Position numbers and translations under genes: made by a program. From Nodosilinea sp. LEGE 07088 (GTDB taxonomy: Bacteria > Cyanobacteriota > Cyanobacteriia > Phormidesmidales > Phormidesmidaceae), in assembly GCF_015207395.1 (NCBI RefSeq), contig NZ_JADEWX010000006.1, positions 1 through 64,000 of the forward strand: a DNA stretch of 64,000 bases. Reading direction: 5' to 3'. The notes beneath the pieces are model-generated. The model was not told the origin of the DNA, ran no database searches, and saw nothing but the letters and a program-made list of their open reading frames with translations. Shown here piece after piece: positions 1 to 9,867 of the stretch (the stretch's first letter is position 1; each line of letters opens with the position of its first letter).

Positions 1-21
1 CTCATCCCCCCCATCCTCCCT

Positions 22-426
22 ATGTTTTTCCCCGAAGAGCCCGACGACGAGTTTGAACTGAATATCGTGCCGATGATCGATGTCATCTTTGCGATCTTGA
101 CGTTTTTTATTATATCTAGCCTCTATTTGACCCGCTCTGAAGCGCTGCCGGTGAATTTGCCCAAGGCCGCCAGTGCTGAGGTGCAGGAGCGCACGCAGAT
201 TGCGGTGACGGTGGAAGCGTCGGGGGATATTGCCCTCAACCGTGAGGCGATCGCCCTCGAAAACCTGCAAACGGGCGTGCGCGATTTGATGGGCACCACT
301 CAAGAATCGGTGATTGTGATCAACGCTGATGAGGCCGTGAACCATGGCCGGGTAATCGCAGTGATGGATGAACTGCGCGAGATTGAGGGCGCGACCTTGG
401 GAATTGCGACGGAGCAGGGCGAGTAG
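22..426 (+). CDS. exbD: ExbD-family biopolymer transport protein
   Basis: A 134-residue ExbD/TolR-type protein. It has a short cytoplasmic N-terminus, one membrane helix at about residues 17-37 that contains the family's conserved Asp (MIDVIFAIL), and a periplasmic domain. ExbD works with ExbB and TonB to pass proton-motive force to outer-membrane receptors. It is immediately followed by FecCD permeases, and four TonB-dependent receptors lie in the next 32 kb, so it most likely powers them. An exbB partner is expected just upstream, outside the window. No strong ribosome-binding site is visible; the start follows a C-rich CCCATCCTCCC tract of the type seen before several genes here. Confidence 0.9.
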   Translation: MFFPEEPDDEFELNIVPMIDVIFAILTFFIISSLYLTRSEALPVNLPKAASAEVQERTQIAVTVEASGDIALNREAIALENLQTGVRDLMGTTQESVIVINADEAVNHGRVIAVMDELREIEGATLGIATEQGE

Positions 427-452
427 AGATCGGTTTAACGTTTTTCCGATGA

Positions 453-1487
453 ATGGATATGAATGCAAAAACGGTGCAATCCCGACCCCTAGACCTCTCC
501 AAATCGCCTGCCCTGCTAACGCTGGGACTGGGGGCAGGCTGCCTCATCTTGCTGGGCTGCCTGTTGGGCAGCATTTTGCTGGGCGCGGCGGATATTGCGC
601 CGGGGACGGTGTGGCAGGCCGTCTTTCAGTTTGATGGCTCGACAGAGCATTTGATCATTCGCACAGTGCGGCTGCCGAGGGCGATGTTGGCGGTGGTGGT
701 GGGGGCGGCGCTGGCGGTGGCCGGAGCCATTACCCAAGGGTTGAGCCGCAACCCGCTGGCTGCCCCTGACATTTTGGGCATTGATATGGGTGCAGCGCTG
801 GCGATGGTGCTGGCGATATTTTTTCGAGGTAGCGGCGGTAACTATGTGGGGTTTGCCTTTGCGGGGGCGGCGATCGCCGCCATCACCGTCTACTGGCTCG
901 GTTCTCTGGGCCGCAGCGGGCTAACCCCGCTCAAGCTGGTGATTGCTGGAGCCGCCATTTGGTATCTGCTGAGTTCGCTTACCTATGGCATTCTCATCCT
1001 CAGTCAGCGCACGTTGGACGAAATTCGCTTTTGGCTGGCGGGGTCGCTGGCGGGGCAGGATATGGCCTCGATGCTGCCGGTGCTGCCCTACATCGCCGTG
1101 GGGCTAGCAGCATCCCTGGCGCTGGGACGACAGCTGACGCTGATGAGCCTGGGGGAAGATGTGGCCCAGGGGTTGGGGTTGCAGACCGCTTGGGTGAAGG
1201 TGGGATCTGCGATCGCGGTAGTGCTTTTGGCGGGCAGCTCCGTAGCCCTAGCTGGCCCCATCGGCTTTGTAGGGTTGGTGGTGCCCCACGTGGTGCGCTT
1301 TGCGGTCGGCGTAGACTATCGCTGGATTTTGCCCTACGCCATGATCACGGGAGGCGTTTTGCTATCGGTAGCCGATACTGCCGCCCGCCTGGTGATTCGC
1401 CCTCAGGAACTGCCGGTAGGCATTATGACGGCGCTGGTGGGAGCACCGTTTTTTATCTATTTGGCCAGGTCGAAGATCAAGCGTTAG
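453..1487 (+). CDS. FecCD-family iron-siderophore ABC transporter permease (first of pair)
   Basis: A 344-residue FecCD/BtuC-family permease with about nine to ten hydrophobic helices. Family segments are visible: [35 protein letters not shown] and [15 protein letters not shown] near the cytoplasmic coupling region. With the second permease and the ATPase downstream it forms an inner-membrane importer for ferric siderophore. It starts 26 bp after exbD, so probably shares its transcript. The start gives MDMNAK; another ATG three codons later is possible. This is the only FecCD-type permease set in the window, so it may serve several of the binding proteins. Confidence 0.93.
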   Translation: MDMNAKTVQSRPLDLSKSPALLTLGLGAGCLILLGCLLGSILLGAADIAPGTVWQAVFQFDGSTEHLIIRTVRLPRAMLAVVVGAALAVAGAITQGLSRNPLAAPDILGIDMGAALAMVLAIFFRGSGGNYVGFAFAGAAIAAITVYWLGSLGRSGLTPLKLVIAGAAIWYLLSSLTYGILILSQRTLDEIRFWLAGSLAGQDMASMLPVLPYIAVGLAASLALGRQLTLMSLGEDVAQGLGLQTAWVKVGSAIAVVLLAGSSVALAGPIGFVGLVVPHVVRFAVGVDYRWILPYAMITGGVLLSVADTAARLVIRPQELPVGIMTALVGAPFFIYLARSKIKR

Positions 1488-1642
1488 GGCGCAGGTTGAT
1501 GGTGGGCGGTGCCCCACCCTACGAAGGTCAAGGTCATCAATCGGTAGATACTTCGGCGTTGCAAAGCGGTGCATCGCTTCGCGGATGAACCCTACAGTTC
1601 CCTCACCTATCCACCCTCCTACTCTCCTACCCTTCCACCCCC
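1488..1642. repeat. Intergenic dispersed repeat with imperfect hairpin
   Basis: The gap between the two permease genes holds a cyanobacterial dispersed-repeat type: GGTTGATGGTGGGC, then GCCCCACCCTAC (1494-1523), which can fold as an imperfect hairpin. A pyrimidine-rich tract of the CTATCCACCC type runs up to the next start codon. Related copies are seen at 27489-27515 and 62440-62475. No coding capacity is supported. Confidence 0.6.
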
Positions 1643-2692
1643 ATGTCCCTCACCAAACCCTGGCTCTCCATTCACCCTCAACGATTCCCGCTCTCGTTTC
1701 GGGTCGATCGCCGGGTGCCTGCGGTGCTGGTGGCGCTGATGGCGATCGCCCTACTTTCCCTAATCTTCAACGTCAGCCAGGGCGAATATCCGATGCCGCC
1801 GCTGGAGGTGGTCAAAACTATTCTGGGTTTTCCATCTAGCTCCGACCATGCCTTTGTGGTGAATACGTTGCGGCTGCCCCGCGCCCTGGTGGCGCTGCTG
1901 GTGGGCATGGGGCTGGCGACAGCGGGGACGATTTTGCAGGGCATTACCCGCAACCCTCTAGCGGCTCCGGAAATTATCGGCATCAATTCAGGAGCCAGTT
2001 TAGTAGCGGTGGCGTTGATTGTCTTGTTCCCGCAGGTGGCGGTGGGGTGGCTGCCGATCGCGGCATTTTTGGGCGGGCTGGGGGCAGCGATCGCCATCTA
2101 CCTCCTAGCCTGGAACGGCGGCAGCTCGCCCATTCGCCTGATTTTGGTGGGCATCGGCCTGACGGCTCTGACCGGTGCTCTCACCAACCTGATGATCACC
2201 TTTGGCGAAATTAATACAGTCAGCCAGGCACTGGTATGGCTGACCGGCAGCGTCTACGGGCGCAGTTGGGAACACCTGTGGCCACTGCTGCCCTGGTTGG
2301 TGGTTTTTCTGCCGCTGACAATGGTGCTGGCCCGCGATCTCGACACCCTCAACCTGGGCGATAACCTGGCCCAGGGTCTCGGCAGCCGGGTGGAATGGAC
2401 TCGTTGCCTACTGCTGCTCTGCACCGTAGCCCTTGCCGGAGCATCCGTCGCCACCGCAGGCACCATTGGTTTTGTCGGCCTGATGGCTCCCCACCTGGCC
2501 CGCAAACTCATCGGCCCCTCCCACGCCGGACTGATTCCTGCCGCAGCGCTCACCGGAGCCTGCATTGTCGAACTCGCTGACATCGTGGGTCGCCTCGCCT
2601 TCGCCCCCATCGAGCTGCCCTGCGGCGTGATTACAGCAGTCATCGGCGCACCCTACTTTTTGTGGCTGCTGTATCGCACCCGCAACCAGTAA
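1643..2692 (+). CDS. FecCD-family iron-siderophore ABC transporter permease (second of pair)
   Basis: A 349-residue FecCD-family permease, paralogous to the preceding gene. Matching segments are [35 protein letters not shown] and [15 protein letters not shown]. The two permeases presumably form a heterodimeric channel like FecC/FecD or FhuB halves. The N-terminal 25 residues are hydrophilic before the first helix. The start ATG directly follows a C-rich CTATCCACCC repeat tract and no Shine-Dalgarno sequence is visible. It lies 46 bp before the ATPase gene, consistent with an operon. Confidence 0.93.
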   Translation: MSLTKPWLSIHPQRFPLSFRVDRRVPAVLVALMAIALLSLIFNVSQGEYPMPPLEVVKTILGFPSSSDHAFVVNTLRLPRALVALLVGMGLATAGTILQGITRNPLAAPEIIGINSGASLVAVALIVLFPQVAVGWLPIAAFLGGLGAAIAIYLLAWNGGSSPIRLILVGIGLTALTGALTNLMITFGEINTVSQALVWLTGSVYGRSWEHLWPLLPWLVVFLPLTMVLARDLDTLNLGDNLAQGLGSRVEWTRCLLLLCTVALAGASVATAGTIGFVGLMAPHLARKLIGPSHAGLIPAAALTGACIVELADIVGRLAFAPIELPCGVITAVIGAPYFLWLLYRTRNQ

Positions 2693-2738
2693 CTCAATTA
2701 AAAACTCAAAACTCAACATTAATAACTCTCCCCTCCCC

Positions 2739-3551
2739 ATGCTCACCAACACCGCCACCCAAATCGCCCTCACCACCCGCAAGCTCACCCTGGCCTACGA
2801 CGGCAACGTGATTATTCAGGGGCTCGATCTTGCCATTCCCCAGGGGGAGATCACCACATTGGTAGGGCCAAACGGCTGCGGTAAGTCAACTCTACTGCGG
2901 GGCATGGCGCGACTGCTCAAGCCCCAGGGCGGCACGGTGTATTTGGATGGCGATGCGATCGCCTACCTGCCCACCAAAGACCTGGCTAAGCGCCTGGGCA
3001 TTTTGCCCCAAAGCCCTGCTGCGCCAGAAGGATTAACTGTGCGCGAACTGGTGGCCCAGGGCCGCTACCCTCACCAAACTTGGCTCCAGCAATGGTCGAA
3101 GGACGATGAACTGAAGGTGGAAGATGCAATCGCCACCACTCACCTGCACGAGTTTGCCAACCGCCCCCTCGATACCCTCTCCGGGGGCCAGCGCCAGCGG
3201 GCCTGGATCGCTATGGCGTTGGCCCAAGATACTGAAACCCTCTTGCTGGATGAGCCGACCACCTATCTGGATCTAGCCCACCAAATCGAAGTGCTGGACT
3301 TGCTCTACCAGCTCAACCGCCAGGGGAAACGCACCATTGTGATGGTGCTCCACGACCTGAACATGGCCTGCCGCTACAGTCATCACTTAATTGCCCTGCG
3401 CAATGGACAGGTGATCGCCCAGGGAAAACCCGCCGCAGTTGTGACCGAGACGATGGTCAAGCAGGTGTTTGCCCTCAAGAGCCGCATCATCACCGACCCC
3501 GTATCGAACACGCCGCTGTGCCTGCCCATCAGCCAAACTATCGAGAATTAG
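2739..3551 (+). CDS. FecE/FepC-type ATP-binding protein of the siderophore importer
   Basis: A 270-residue ABC ATPase of the iron-siderophore/vitamin B12 import family. Visible motifs are Walker A GPNGCGKS (residues 43-50), the LSGGQ signature (147-151), Walker B LLLDEP (168-173) and the switch His (about 205, VLHDLNMA). The HDLN-A-RY-H context after Walker B is typical of FecE/FhuC/FepC. It completes the permease-permease-ATPase set and energises import of the ferric siderophore from the periplasmic lipoprotein. The upstream gap contains an AACTCAAAACTCAACA dispersed repeat. The regulator follows 38 bp downstream, so it may be cotranscribed. Confidence 0.95.
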   Translation: MLTNTATQIALTTRKLTLAYDGNVIIQGLDLAIPQGEITTLVGPNGCGKSTLLRGMARLLKPQGGTVYLDGDAIAYLPTKDLAKRLGILPQSPAAPEGLTVRELVAQGRYPHQTWLQQWSKDDELKVEDAIATTHLHEFANRPLDTLSGGQRQRAWIAMALAQDTETLLLDEPTTYLDLAHQIEVLDLLYQLNRQGKRTIVMVLHDLNMACRYSHHLIALRNGQVIAQGKPAAVVTETMVKQVFALKSRIITDPVSNTPLCLPISQTIEN

Positions 3552-3589
3552 TTTTATTAAATTACAGCCAGTAGGAGGGCCACCGACCC

Positions 3590-4576
3590 GTGACGATCAC
3601 CTTTCAGGATGGTGAACTGCGCCAGTTGCTTCGATCGCATGTGCAGAGCACTCAGCCAGAACTTTTGGTAAATCTACAAAACCAAACGCTAACCTATCCC
3701 GACTGGTTAGGTAGCGGCTACAAGCGCGATATTGATCTGCCCAGTGGTATTGAGTTAACCCTACACCGCTACCGTTTACACAAAGATCTAGTGCAAGTCT
3801 GTTCAGCAGAACAAAGCAACTGTTTCGAGTTTGTGTTTAGCCTCACAACCCAGAGTCAATACAACGACGGGCCTGTGTTTAGCGATCGCCATGCTCACTT
3901 GCTCAGCCCAGAATGTCAAGACAGCCGATGGCGAGAATTTGCTGATCAAGACTATCTAGCTGTGGATATTCACCTCGATCCGCCCCTGCTGGCGGCGTTA
4001 ATCGAAGGTCACAGCTCCAGATTACCAAAAACGCTGCAAAACCTGCTGGCGGGAGAGTGCAAAATTCCCATCGCTGACTCTATTGCGATTACTCCAGAGA
4101 TGCAGGCTGCCCTCTGGCAAATCCTGCAATGTCCTTACCAGGGGCTGACCCAAACTCTTTACCTAGAGGCTAAATCTCTAGAACTAATCGCCCTGTTTCT
4201 AGAAACAATAGGCGACGGCACTACCGCGCAAACTGTTCTCCACCAAGGTGATCTAGAACGCATTTACCAGGCGCGACAGATCTTGCGAAGTAATCTGCAA
4301 ACACCCCCTTCCCTGATTGATTTAGCGCGGCAGGTGGGCCTCAACGATCGCAAGCTCAAAGAAGGTTTCCGCCAGGCTTTTAACACCACTGTTTTTGGCT
4401 ATCTCACCCAGCAGCGAATGGAAAAAGCCTGTCAGCTTTTGGTGCAACAGCGATCGGTTGCGGCTGTTGCGGCGATCGTGGGCTACGCCAGTCCTACTGC
4501 CTTTAGCGGTGCCTTTCGACGCAAATTTGGGATAACACCTAAGGCCTATCAGTTAGCAAACTGTCGGGGCGCTTGA
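3590..4576 (+). CDS. PchR-like AraC-family regulator, module 1
   Basis: A 328-residue AraC/XylS regulator. The N-terminal 200 residues form the variable sensor region typical of cyanobacterial PchR-like proteins. The C-terminal 100 residues carry two helix-turn-helix motifs (PPSLIDLARQVGLNDRKLK, then AAIVGYASPTAFSGAFRRKF). Proteins of this group usually activate a neighbouring siderophore receptor gene when the siderophore is present. The start is a GTG with a good AGGAGG ribosome-binding site at 3573-3578. The module 1 receptor lies 230 bp downstream behind direct repeats that are good candidate binding sites. Confidence 0.88.
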   Translation: MTITFQDGELRQLLRSHVQSTQPELLVNLQNQTLTYPDWLGSGYKRDIDLPSGIELTLHRYRLHKDLVQVCSAEQSNCFEFVFSLTTQSQYNDGPVFSDRHAHLLSPECQDSRWREFADQDYLAVDIHLDPPLLAALIEGHSSRLPKTLQNLLAGECKIPIADSIAITPEMQAALWQILQCPYQGLTQTLYLEAKSLELIALFLETIGDGTTAQTVLHQGDLERIYQARQILRSNLQTPPSLIDLARQVGLNDRKLKEGFRQAFNTTVFGYLTQQRMEKACQLLVQQRSVAAVAAIVGYASPTAFSGAFRRKFGITPKAYQLANCRGA

Positions 4577-4666
4577 GGGTTGGGTTTAGGATGTAGGGTT
4601 TAGATTCAAGGCTGAAGAAATGGCTTTAAGCTTGGCCCTTTCTAACCTCAATCTTCCCGCTGCCTC

Positions 4667-4763
4667 AAAAAGTCCCGATCAAAGAGAAAAAAGTCCGGGA
4701 CGCAGAGAAAAGCTCTTTCTAAACCCAATAGTCTGAAGCTGAGCTAATTGAGAATATTTCTCG
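4667..4763 (+). promoter_or_regulatory. Composite promoter region of receptor 1
   Basis: Two AAAAAGTCC direct repeats start at 4667 and 4688, 21 bp apart, the spacing of AraC-type half-sites. Sixty bases after the second repeat starts TTGAGAATATTTCTCG (4748-4763), whose core GAGAATATTTCTC (4750-4762) is a perfect palindrome. The receptor start follows at 4807. The same layout precedes the other three receptor genes. Which protein binds each element is inferred, not shown. Confidence 0.6.
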
Positions 4764-4806
4764 TTTGTCAGCGTCGGTTAACTGGCGACTAGTTGTGGTG
4801 TAGGGA

Positions 4807-7314
4807 ATGATGACTTCAAAGTTGGGCTTTGGACTGTTTGTGATGGGGTTATTAGCTGGCGTAACCGCCCCTGTAGCTGGGGCAGAGTCGCCACTTCAGG
4901 AATCTGAGCCAGTCCCAGCGGCACTCACTGTAGAGGAGTGGATGGCCCAGGGGCAAGCCGATGCCGCAGCGGTGATTACCGACGTGCAAATCACGGATGC
5001 CCCAGAGGGCTTAAGGATTGAGCTAGTCAGCGATCACCCTCTCAATACAGACCCTTCGCGGATAGAGGGTAACGCGCTAATTACCGACATCCCCAATGCG
5101 GTGCTGGAGTTGGCCAATCAAGCTGCCGCAGAGCAGTTTGCCCCCGCTGAGGGCATTGCCCTGGTACAGGTTACGAGCCTGCCCGATGGCACTGTGCGGG
5201 TCGCCATCACCGGCACCGACGGGCCGCCCACCGCCCAGGTTGACACAGCCGCAGGGAACTTGGTCTTGAGCGTGGTGCCCGGTCTGGCCCAGCTTGATGG
5301 TGCTGAAGACGCCATTCAAATTGGGGTGACTGGCCAGGGGCAGCAGGCTTATCGCGTCCCCAACGCCGCCGTCGGTAGCAGAACTGATACGCCTCTGCGG
5401 GATCTACCGTTTTCTGTGCAGGTAGTGCCCCAGGAGCTTCTGCAAGATCGGCAGGTGCAAAGCGTCAACGAGGCCCTCCGCACAGTTGTTGGCATTAGCC
5501 CCGACAACTCGTCTCAGTCGGCCTTTGAGGGCTACACCATTCGCGGTTTTTCGGGTAGAAATATCCTGCGCAACGGGCTGCGCGATGACACCAACATCAC
5601 CTCCCGCATTGCGATTCCCAATGTTGAGCGCATTGAGGTGTTGAGAGGCCCGGCAGGGGCTTTGTTTAGCCAGGGTGCTCCCGGCGGCACCGTCAACATT
5701 GTCACCAAAAAGCCATTGGCGACCCCCCATTACATCGTGGAAGGAACCATCGGCAACTTCGACACCTACGGCGGCTCCATAGATTTTACCGGCCCGCTCA
5801 ATCAGTCTGAAACCTTGCTCTACCGGCTCACCGCAGGTGCGTCTAGCGCAGGAACCTTCATCGACTTTTTTGAGCGCCGTAATTACGTCATTGCTCCCAC
5901 CATCAGTTGGCAGGTTGGCCCCAATACCCAGATCAATTTTGAGGGGGAGTACACCATTTCCGAACAGCCTAACGATCGCGGACTGCCCGCAGTGGGCACA
6001 GTGCTGCCCAATATTAATGGTCAGCTACCTCGCAATCGCTTTATTGGTGAACCCGATGATGAGCTAGATAAAAACAATCGCTACGTGCTGCGGCTTGGGT
6101 ATACCCTTGACCACCAGATTAACCCCGACTGGCAGCTGCAAAATTCGTTTCGAGCTAGCTTTCAGCAGACTCCCCAAAATTCACTCTTCCCTACGGATCT
6201 GCTTGCTGATCAGCGCACTCTAGAACGGGGCATTTTCAGCACCAGTGATCAATCTCAAGATAACTACTCCTTTGACACCAGCCTGACGGGTACGGTGCAA
6301 ACGGGCAGCATTTCTCACCAGCTCTTGCTGGGGTTTGATGTTAACCGCGATATCTATGCCAGCAGCAGTCAACAATTTAGCCTTGACCCCATTGACATCT
6401 TTAATCCGGTGTATGGTGTGGCTCAGCGGCAGTTCGTTGCTGACTACCCGAGAGAACCCTTCATTACTAACTCGGTGGGGGTTTATGTTCAAGATCAAAT
6501 TGACCTGTTGCCTCAGCTAAAACTGTTGCTGGGGGGACGATTTGATCTGGTGAGTCAACAATCGCTTTTTGCCGATGGAACAGAAGCCTTTCAGGACGAT
6601 ACGGCATTTAGCCCGCGCCTAGGGTTAGTGTATCAACCCAGTGATGAGCACGCTCTTTATGCTAGCTACAGCCGCTCGTTTTTGCAGAGTGTAGGCACAG
6701 CCTTTGACAATACTCTTTTTGAACCCGAACGAGGCAACCAGTACGAAGTTGGCATCAAATCAGACTGGCTTGACAACCGACTCTCAACCACCCTGGCGCT
6801 CTATCAAATTACGCGGACTAATGTGTTAACTGAAGACCCGATCAACCCCAATTTCTCAGTACAGACGGGTGAACAAAGAAGTCGCGGTCTTGAACTCACG
6901 GCCACGGGTGAAATTTTGCCGGGGTGGAACATTGTGGCGGGCTACGCCTACACCGATGCCCAAATCACCGCCGACAACACCTTAGCCGTAGGCAATCGCC
7001 TCAATAACGTACCAGAACATGCCGCTAGCCTGTGGACAACCTATGAAATTCAGGAGGGATCGCTCCAGGGGTTGGGCTTTGGGCTGGGGCTGTTTTATGT
7101 GGGCGATCGCCAGGGTGATCTCGATAACTCCTTCCAAGTACCTGGCTACACCCGCACCGATGCCTCTGTGTTCTACACACGAGAGAATTTTCGGGTTGGG
7201 TTGAATCTCGAAAACCTGTTTGATATCACCTACTTTGAAGCCGCAGAAAGCCCACTGCGCGTTTTTTACGGCGCACCGTTTACTGTCAGGGGCACGGTTT
7301 CCTGGTCATTTTGA
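4807..7314 (+). CDS. TonB-dependent siderophore receptor with AMIN domain, receptor 1
   Basis: An 835-residue outer-membrane receptor. It has a signal peptide (cleavage near AGA-E, residue 26), an AMIN domain at about 55-160 that should contact the cell wall, a plug domain at about 190-300 with NVERIEVLRGPAGALFSQGA and GGTVNIVTKKPL, and a C-terminal barrel ending in WSF. The plug sequence is of the FhuA/FpvA (ferric-hydroxamate and mixed siderophore) class, like receptor 4. It heads a probable operon with two binding lipoproteins, a DUF1636 protein and an MFS exporter. Two adjacent ATG codons are possible starts; GTAGGGA precedes the first. Confidence 0.93.
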   Translation: MMTSKLGFGLFVMGLLAGVTAPVAGAESPLQESEPVPAALTVEEWMAQGQADAAAVITDVQITDAPEGLRIELVSDHPLNTDPSRIEGNALITDIPNAVLELANQAAAEQFAPAEGIALVQVTSLPDGTVRVAITGTDGPPTAQVDTAAGNLVLSVVPGLAQLDGAEDAIQIGVTGQGQQAYRVPNAAVGSRTDTPLRDLPFSVQVVPQELLQDRQVQSVNEALRTVVGISPDNSSQSAFEGYTIRGFSGRNILRNGLRDDTNITSRIAIPNVERIEVLRGPAGALFSQGAPGGTVNIVTKKPLATPHYIVEGTIGNFDTYGGSIDFTGPLNQSETLLYRLTAGASSAGTFIDFFERRNYVIAPTISWQVGPNTQINFEGEYTISEQPNDRGLPAVGTVLPNINGQLPRNRFIGEPDDELDKNNRYVLRLGYTLDHQINPDWQLQNSFRASFQQTPQNSLFPTDLLADQRTLERGIFSTSDQSQDNYSFDTSLTGTVQTGSISHQLLLGFDVNRDIYASSSQQFSLDPIDIFNPVYGVAQRQFVADYPREPFITNSVGVYVQDQIDLLPQLKLLLGGRFDLVSQQSLFADGTEAFQDDTAFSPRLGLVYQPSDEHALYASYSRSFLQSVGTAFDNTLFEPERGNQYEVGIKSDWLDNRLSTTLALYQITRTNVLTEDPINPNFSVQTGEQRSRGLELTATGEILPGWNIVAGYAYTDAQITADNTLAVGNRLNNVPEHAASLWTTYEIQEGSLQGLGFGLGLFYVGDRQGDLDNSFQVPGYTRTDASVFYTRENFRVGLNLENLFDITYFEAAESPLRVFYGAPFTVRGTVSWSF

Positions 7315-7349
7315 GGCTGTTGAATGAGTGACGTGAAAATACAAAACTT

Positions 7350-8330
7350 ATGAGCTATAAATCCTGGTGGCGACGCATTCAACTGTTTTTAGGCGGAGTT
7401 TTGATGGTAGCCCTGATCCAGAGCTGTACTGGTTCGGGCAGCCCCCCGTCTGCGAATGTGTCATCAGCGCCTGAGGCGTCAACTTGCCACATGGTTCGCC
7501 ATGCCCTGGGAGAAACCTGCGTGCCCAATCAGCCGCAGCGGGTGATTACCCTGAGCGTGCCTAGCTTTGGGGATGCGATCGCCCTAGGAGTTGAGCCAAT
7601 CGCCACCATCGTCTATTTCGACGAGCCACCACCTTACCTAACGAAGCATCTGAACTCCATTCAAATCTTGGGTAAAGAAGAACAGCCGAGCCTTGAAAAA
7701 ATTGTGTCTCTAAAACCCGACCTCATCATCGGCATCAAATATTCTGCCGAAGCTATATATAGCCAGCTATCGCAAATTGCTCCCACAGTAGCCGATGATT
7801 GGAAAGGGTATCCCTCTTGGCGAGGGCACTTCGACTTTGTCGCTAACGTATTGGGAAAAACGGATGCAGCCCAGCAGGTTTGGAGTCGCTACCATCAACG
7901 CATTCAGTCATTAAAGACCGCCCTAGAAAAGAGCCAGCAAAACTTAGAAATCTCCTTCGTTCATACCTGTTGTGGCACGATTGACCTGGACTTAAAAAAT
8001 TCCTTCAATGGCAGCATTTTGGCTGACGCGGGCCTGCGCCGACCGTCGGCCCAAGCTGTATCGGTTGATGGCGGTATTGTGAAATTGTCTGAGGAACGGT
8101 TGATGGATATTGATGGCGATGTTCTGTTTGTTGCCACCGATGGCCCTGAAGCAGCACAGACAATCACCGAACTCAAACAAAACCCGCTATGGCAAAAGCT
8201 AAGGGCCGTTCAAAACGATCGGGTTTACCCAGTCAACTACCCGACGTGGAGAGGCGGCAATCCCCTAGCCGCTGATGCGGTAATCGACGACTTATTTAAG
8301 TATTTGGTGGAAGATATGTCGCCAACTTGA
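7350..8330 (+). CDS. Iron-siderophore substrate-binding lipoprotein (FecB-like), module 1a
   Basis: A 326-residue FecB/FepB-family periplasmic binding protein. The N-terminus is a lipoprotein signal with lipobox LIQSC (Cys26). After the linker comes the cyanobacterial FecB-type segment CHMVRHALGETCVPNQPQR, then PSLEKIVSLKPDLIIG, and a C-terminal lobe ending DDLFKYLVE. It should capture siderophore arriving through receptor 1 and pass it to the FecCDE-type importer. It lies 35 bp after the receptor, hence likely cotranscribed. Confidence 0.92.
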   Translation: MSYKSWWRRIQLFLGGVLMVALIQSCTGSGSPPSANVSSAPEASTCHMVRHALGETCVPNQPQRVITLSVPSFGDAIALGVEPIATIVYFDEPPPYLTKHLNSIQILGKEEQPSLEKIVSLKPDLIIGIKYSAEAIYSQLSQIAPTVADDWKGYPSWRGHFDFVANVLGKTDAAQQVWSRYHQRIQSLKTALEKSQQNLEISFVHTCCGTIDLDLKNSFNGSILADAGLRRPSAQAVSVDGGIVKLSEERLMDIDGDVLFVATDGPEAAQTITELKQNPLWQKLRAVQNDRVYPVNYPTWRGGNPLAADAVIDDLFKYLVEDMSPT

Positions 8331-8372
8331 TCGGCGTATTCCGTTAGATCTGCTCCTGTTCTAGCTGTTTCA

Positions 8373-9419
8373 ATGTTGATGAAGAAGCCCTTTCGCTCCT
8401 GTAAATTTTTGCTCTTGGGCATACTGACTTGTATTTGGGTGACAGCCTGTATGTCGCCAACTCCGACTCCATTGCCGCAAGCAGTCTCTGACTCAGTGGA
8501 GGGCTGTCGCACGGTAGAGCATGAGCTAGGGGAAACTGAAATTTGTGGACAGCCTGAAAAGATAGCAGTTCTCAGCCCGCACATTCTAGATATTGTATTG
8601 GCATTAGGAGCACAGCCCGCCGCCTACGCCGAAACTGTAGCTCTCGGTGTGGAGAAATTTGACAATCCGGCTGAGCAAATTCCCTACCTGGGCGATCGCA
8701 TCACCACTCAACCCGTGAACCTGGGTGATCGCAAAAATCCCTCCCTTGAAAAACTCACCCTGCTCAAGCCCGATCTGATTTTGAGCGAAGACTGGCTAGC
8801 CCGCGATAACTATCGCCTGCTGTCACAAATTGCCCCCACCATGCTGTTTACCGATGAAAAAAGTGGGGCTCAACACTGGCGCAACGATATCGATGGCATT
8901 GCCAAAGCTCTGGGGCGAGAAGAGGCTGCCGAGGAAGTGAATGCTGAGTATTTGCGACAATTAGCAGCTGCTCGTCAATCTCTAGCGCCTTTGGTCGAAA
9001 CTTTTCCAAAGATTCTGATTTTGTCTGTCAATAGCGAAATGACCGACGTGGCGATCGCAGCAGATAGCACTGTGGGCTACTTACTCGAAGAAATTGGCTT
9101 TCAGCTTGTGTTTCCTGAGCCTATAGCAACTGGAGAAATGCGGTGGCTGCAAACGTCGCCAGAAATTTTGCCAACCCTAGATTCTGATATTGCCATCGTT
9201 ATTGGTTGGAATGCTTCAGAGCTTTACAACCCAGAAGCAAAGCTGAAAGAGAAATGGAACCAAACCCCAGTGTTTAGAGAAGTACCCGCCGCCAAAATCA
9301 ATCGCATTTTCTTTGTTGACTATCAGCTCTGGGGCAGCATTACCCGAGGCCCAATTACGGATCAGCTGATTCTAGAAAAGCTGCCTGAGATGCTGCTGCC
9401 TCTGCTCTCTAACTCATAA
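8373..9419 (+). CDS. Iron-siderophore substrate-binding lipoprotein, module 1b
   Basis: A 348-residue second FecB-like binding protein in the same operon, 42 bp after the first. It has a lipobox VTAC (Cys26), the recognisable opener CRTVEHELGETEICGQPEK, and PSLEKLTLLKPDLIL. It is clearly divergent from its neighbour: the CVP-x-QP motif is replaced by ICGQP, and the second lobe differs strongly (NSEMTDVAIAADSTVGYLLE). It therefore probably binds a different ligand or a different form of the siderophore. Function beyond siderophore binding is inferred. Confidence 0.88.
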   Translation: MLMKKPFRSCKFLLLGILTCIWVTACMSPTPTPLPQAVSDSVEGCRTVEHELGETEICGQPEKIAVLSPHILDIVLALGAQPAAYAETVALGVEKFDNPAEQIPYLGDRITTQPVNLGDRKNPSLEKLTLLKPDLILSEDWLARDNYRLLSQIAPTMLFTDEKSGAQHWRNDIDGIAKALGREEAAEEVNAEYLRQLAAARQSLAPLVETFPKILILSVNSEMTDVAIAADSTVGYLLEEIGFQLVFPEPIATGEMRWLQTSPEILPTLDSDIAIVIGWNASELYNPEAKLKEKWNQTPVFREVPAAKINRIFFVDYQLWGSITRGPITDQLILEKLPEMLLPLLSNS

Positions 9420-9429
9420 GGTCTAAATT

Positions 9430-9822
9430 GTGACTACTATGGCAAAATCTACCCTTTTTATCTGTCACTCCTGTCATCAGTCAGAGCAAAGACCGCCAGA
9501 GCGGCCAACAGATGGCGCAGTTTTGTGCGATCGCATTCAAGCCCTACACCAAACCTGGTCGCGCCAATCAGAGCTAGAAGTGCGTGGCGTAGATTGCCTG
9601 TGGACCTGTGATCATCCTTGCTCCATTGCATTGATCGGAAGCGACAAGCCAACCTACGCCCTGGCAAAAATTTTAGTCAAAGACGGCAACCATGGCGAAA
9701 TTGCTGAAGCCGTTCTGCAACTGAGCACATGCTATCTCGACAGCAAGAAGGGCAACATTCCCTGGAAACAGTTTCCAGAGGTCTTAAAAACCGAATTTAT
9801 CGCTCGAATTCCGCCTTCATAA
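9430..9822 (+). CDS. DUF1636 thioredoxin-like cysteine protein, module 1
   Basis: A 130-residue DUF1636 protein, a small thioredoxin-fold ferredoxin-like family found next to siderophore uptake genes in cyanobacteria. Visible cysteines are CHSC near residues 13-16 and CLWTCDHPC near 56-64, followed by the family string IALIGSDKPTYALAK; this pattern could hold a [2Fe-2S] cluster. The start is GTG at 9430 with AAGG eight bases upstream, 10 bp after the preceding stop; an in-frame ATG lies at 9439. The substrate is unknown. A role in reducing or handling iron released from siderophore is an inference from context. Confidence 0.8.
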   Translation: MTTMAKSTLFICHSCHQSEQRPPERPTDGAVLCDRIQALHQTWSRQSELEVRGVDCLWTCDHPCSIALIGSDKPTYALAKILVKDGNHGEIAEAVLQLSTCYLDSKKGNIPWKQFPEVLKTEFIARIPPS

Positions 9823-9867
9823 CTTATTGATTCAGACGAAGCATTCTAAGTCTAAAGTATTAAGTTC

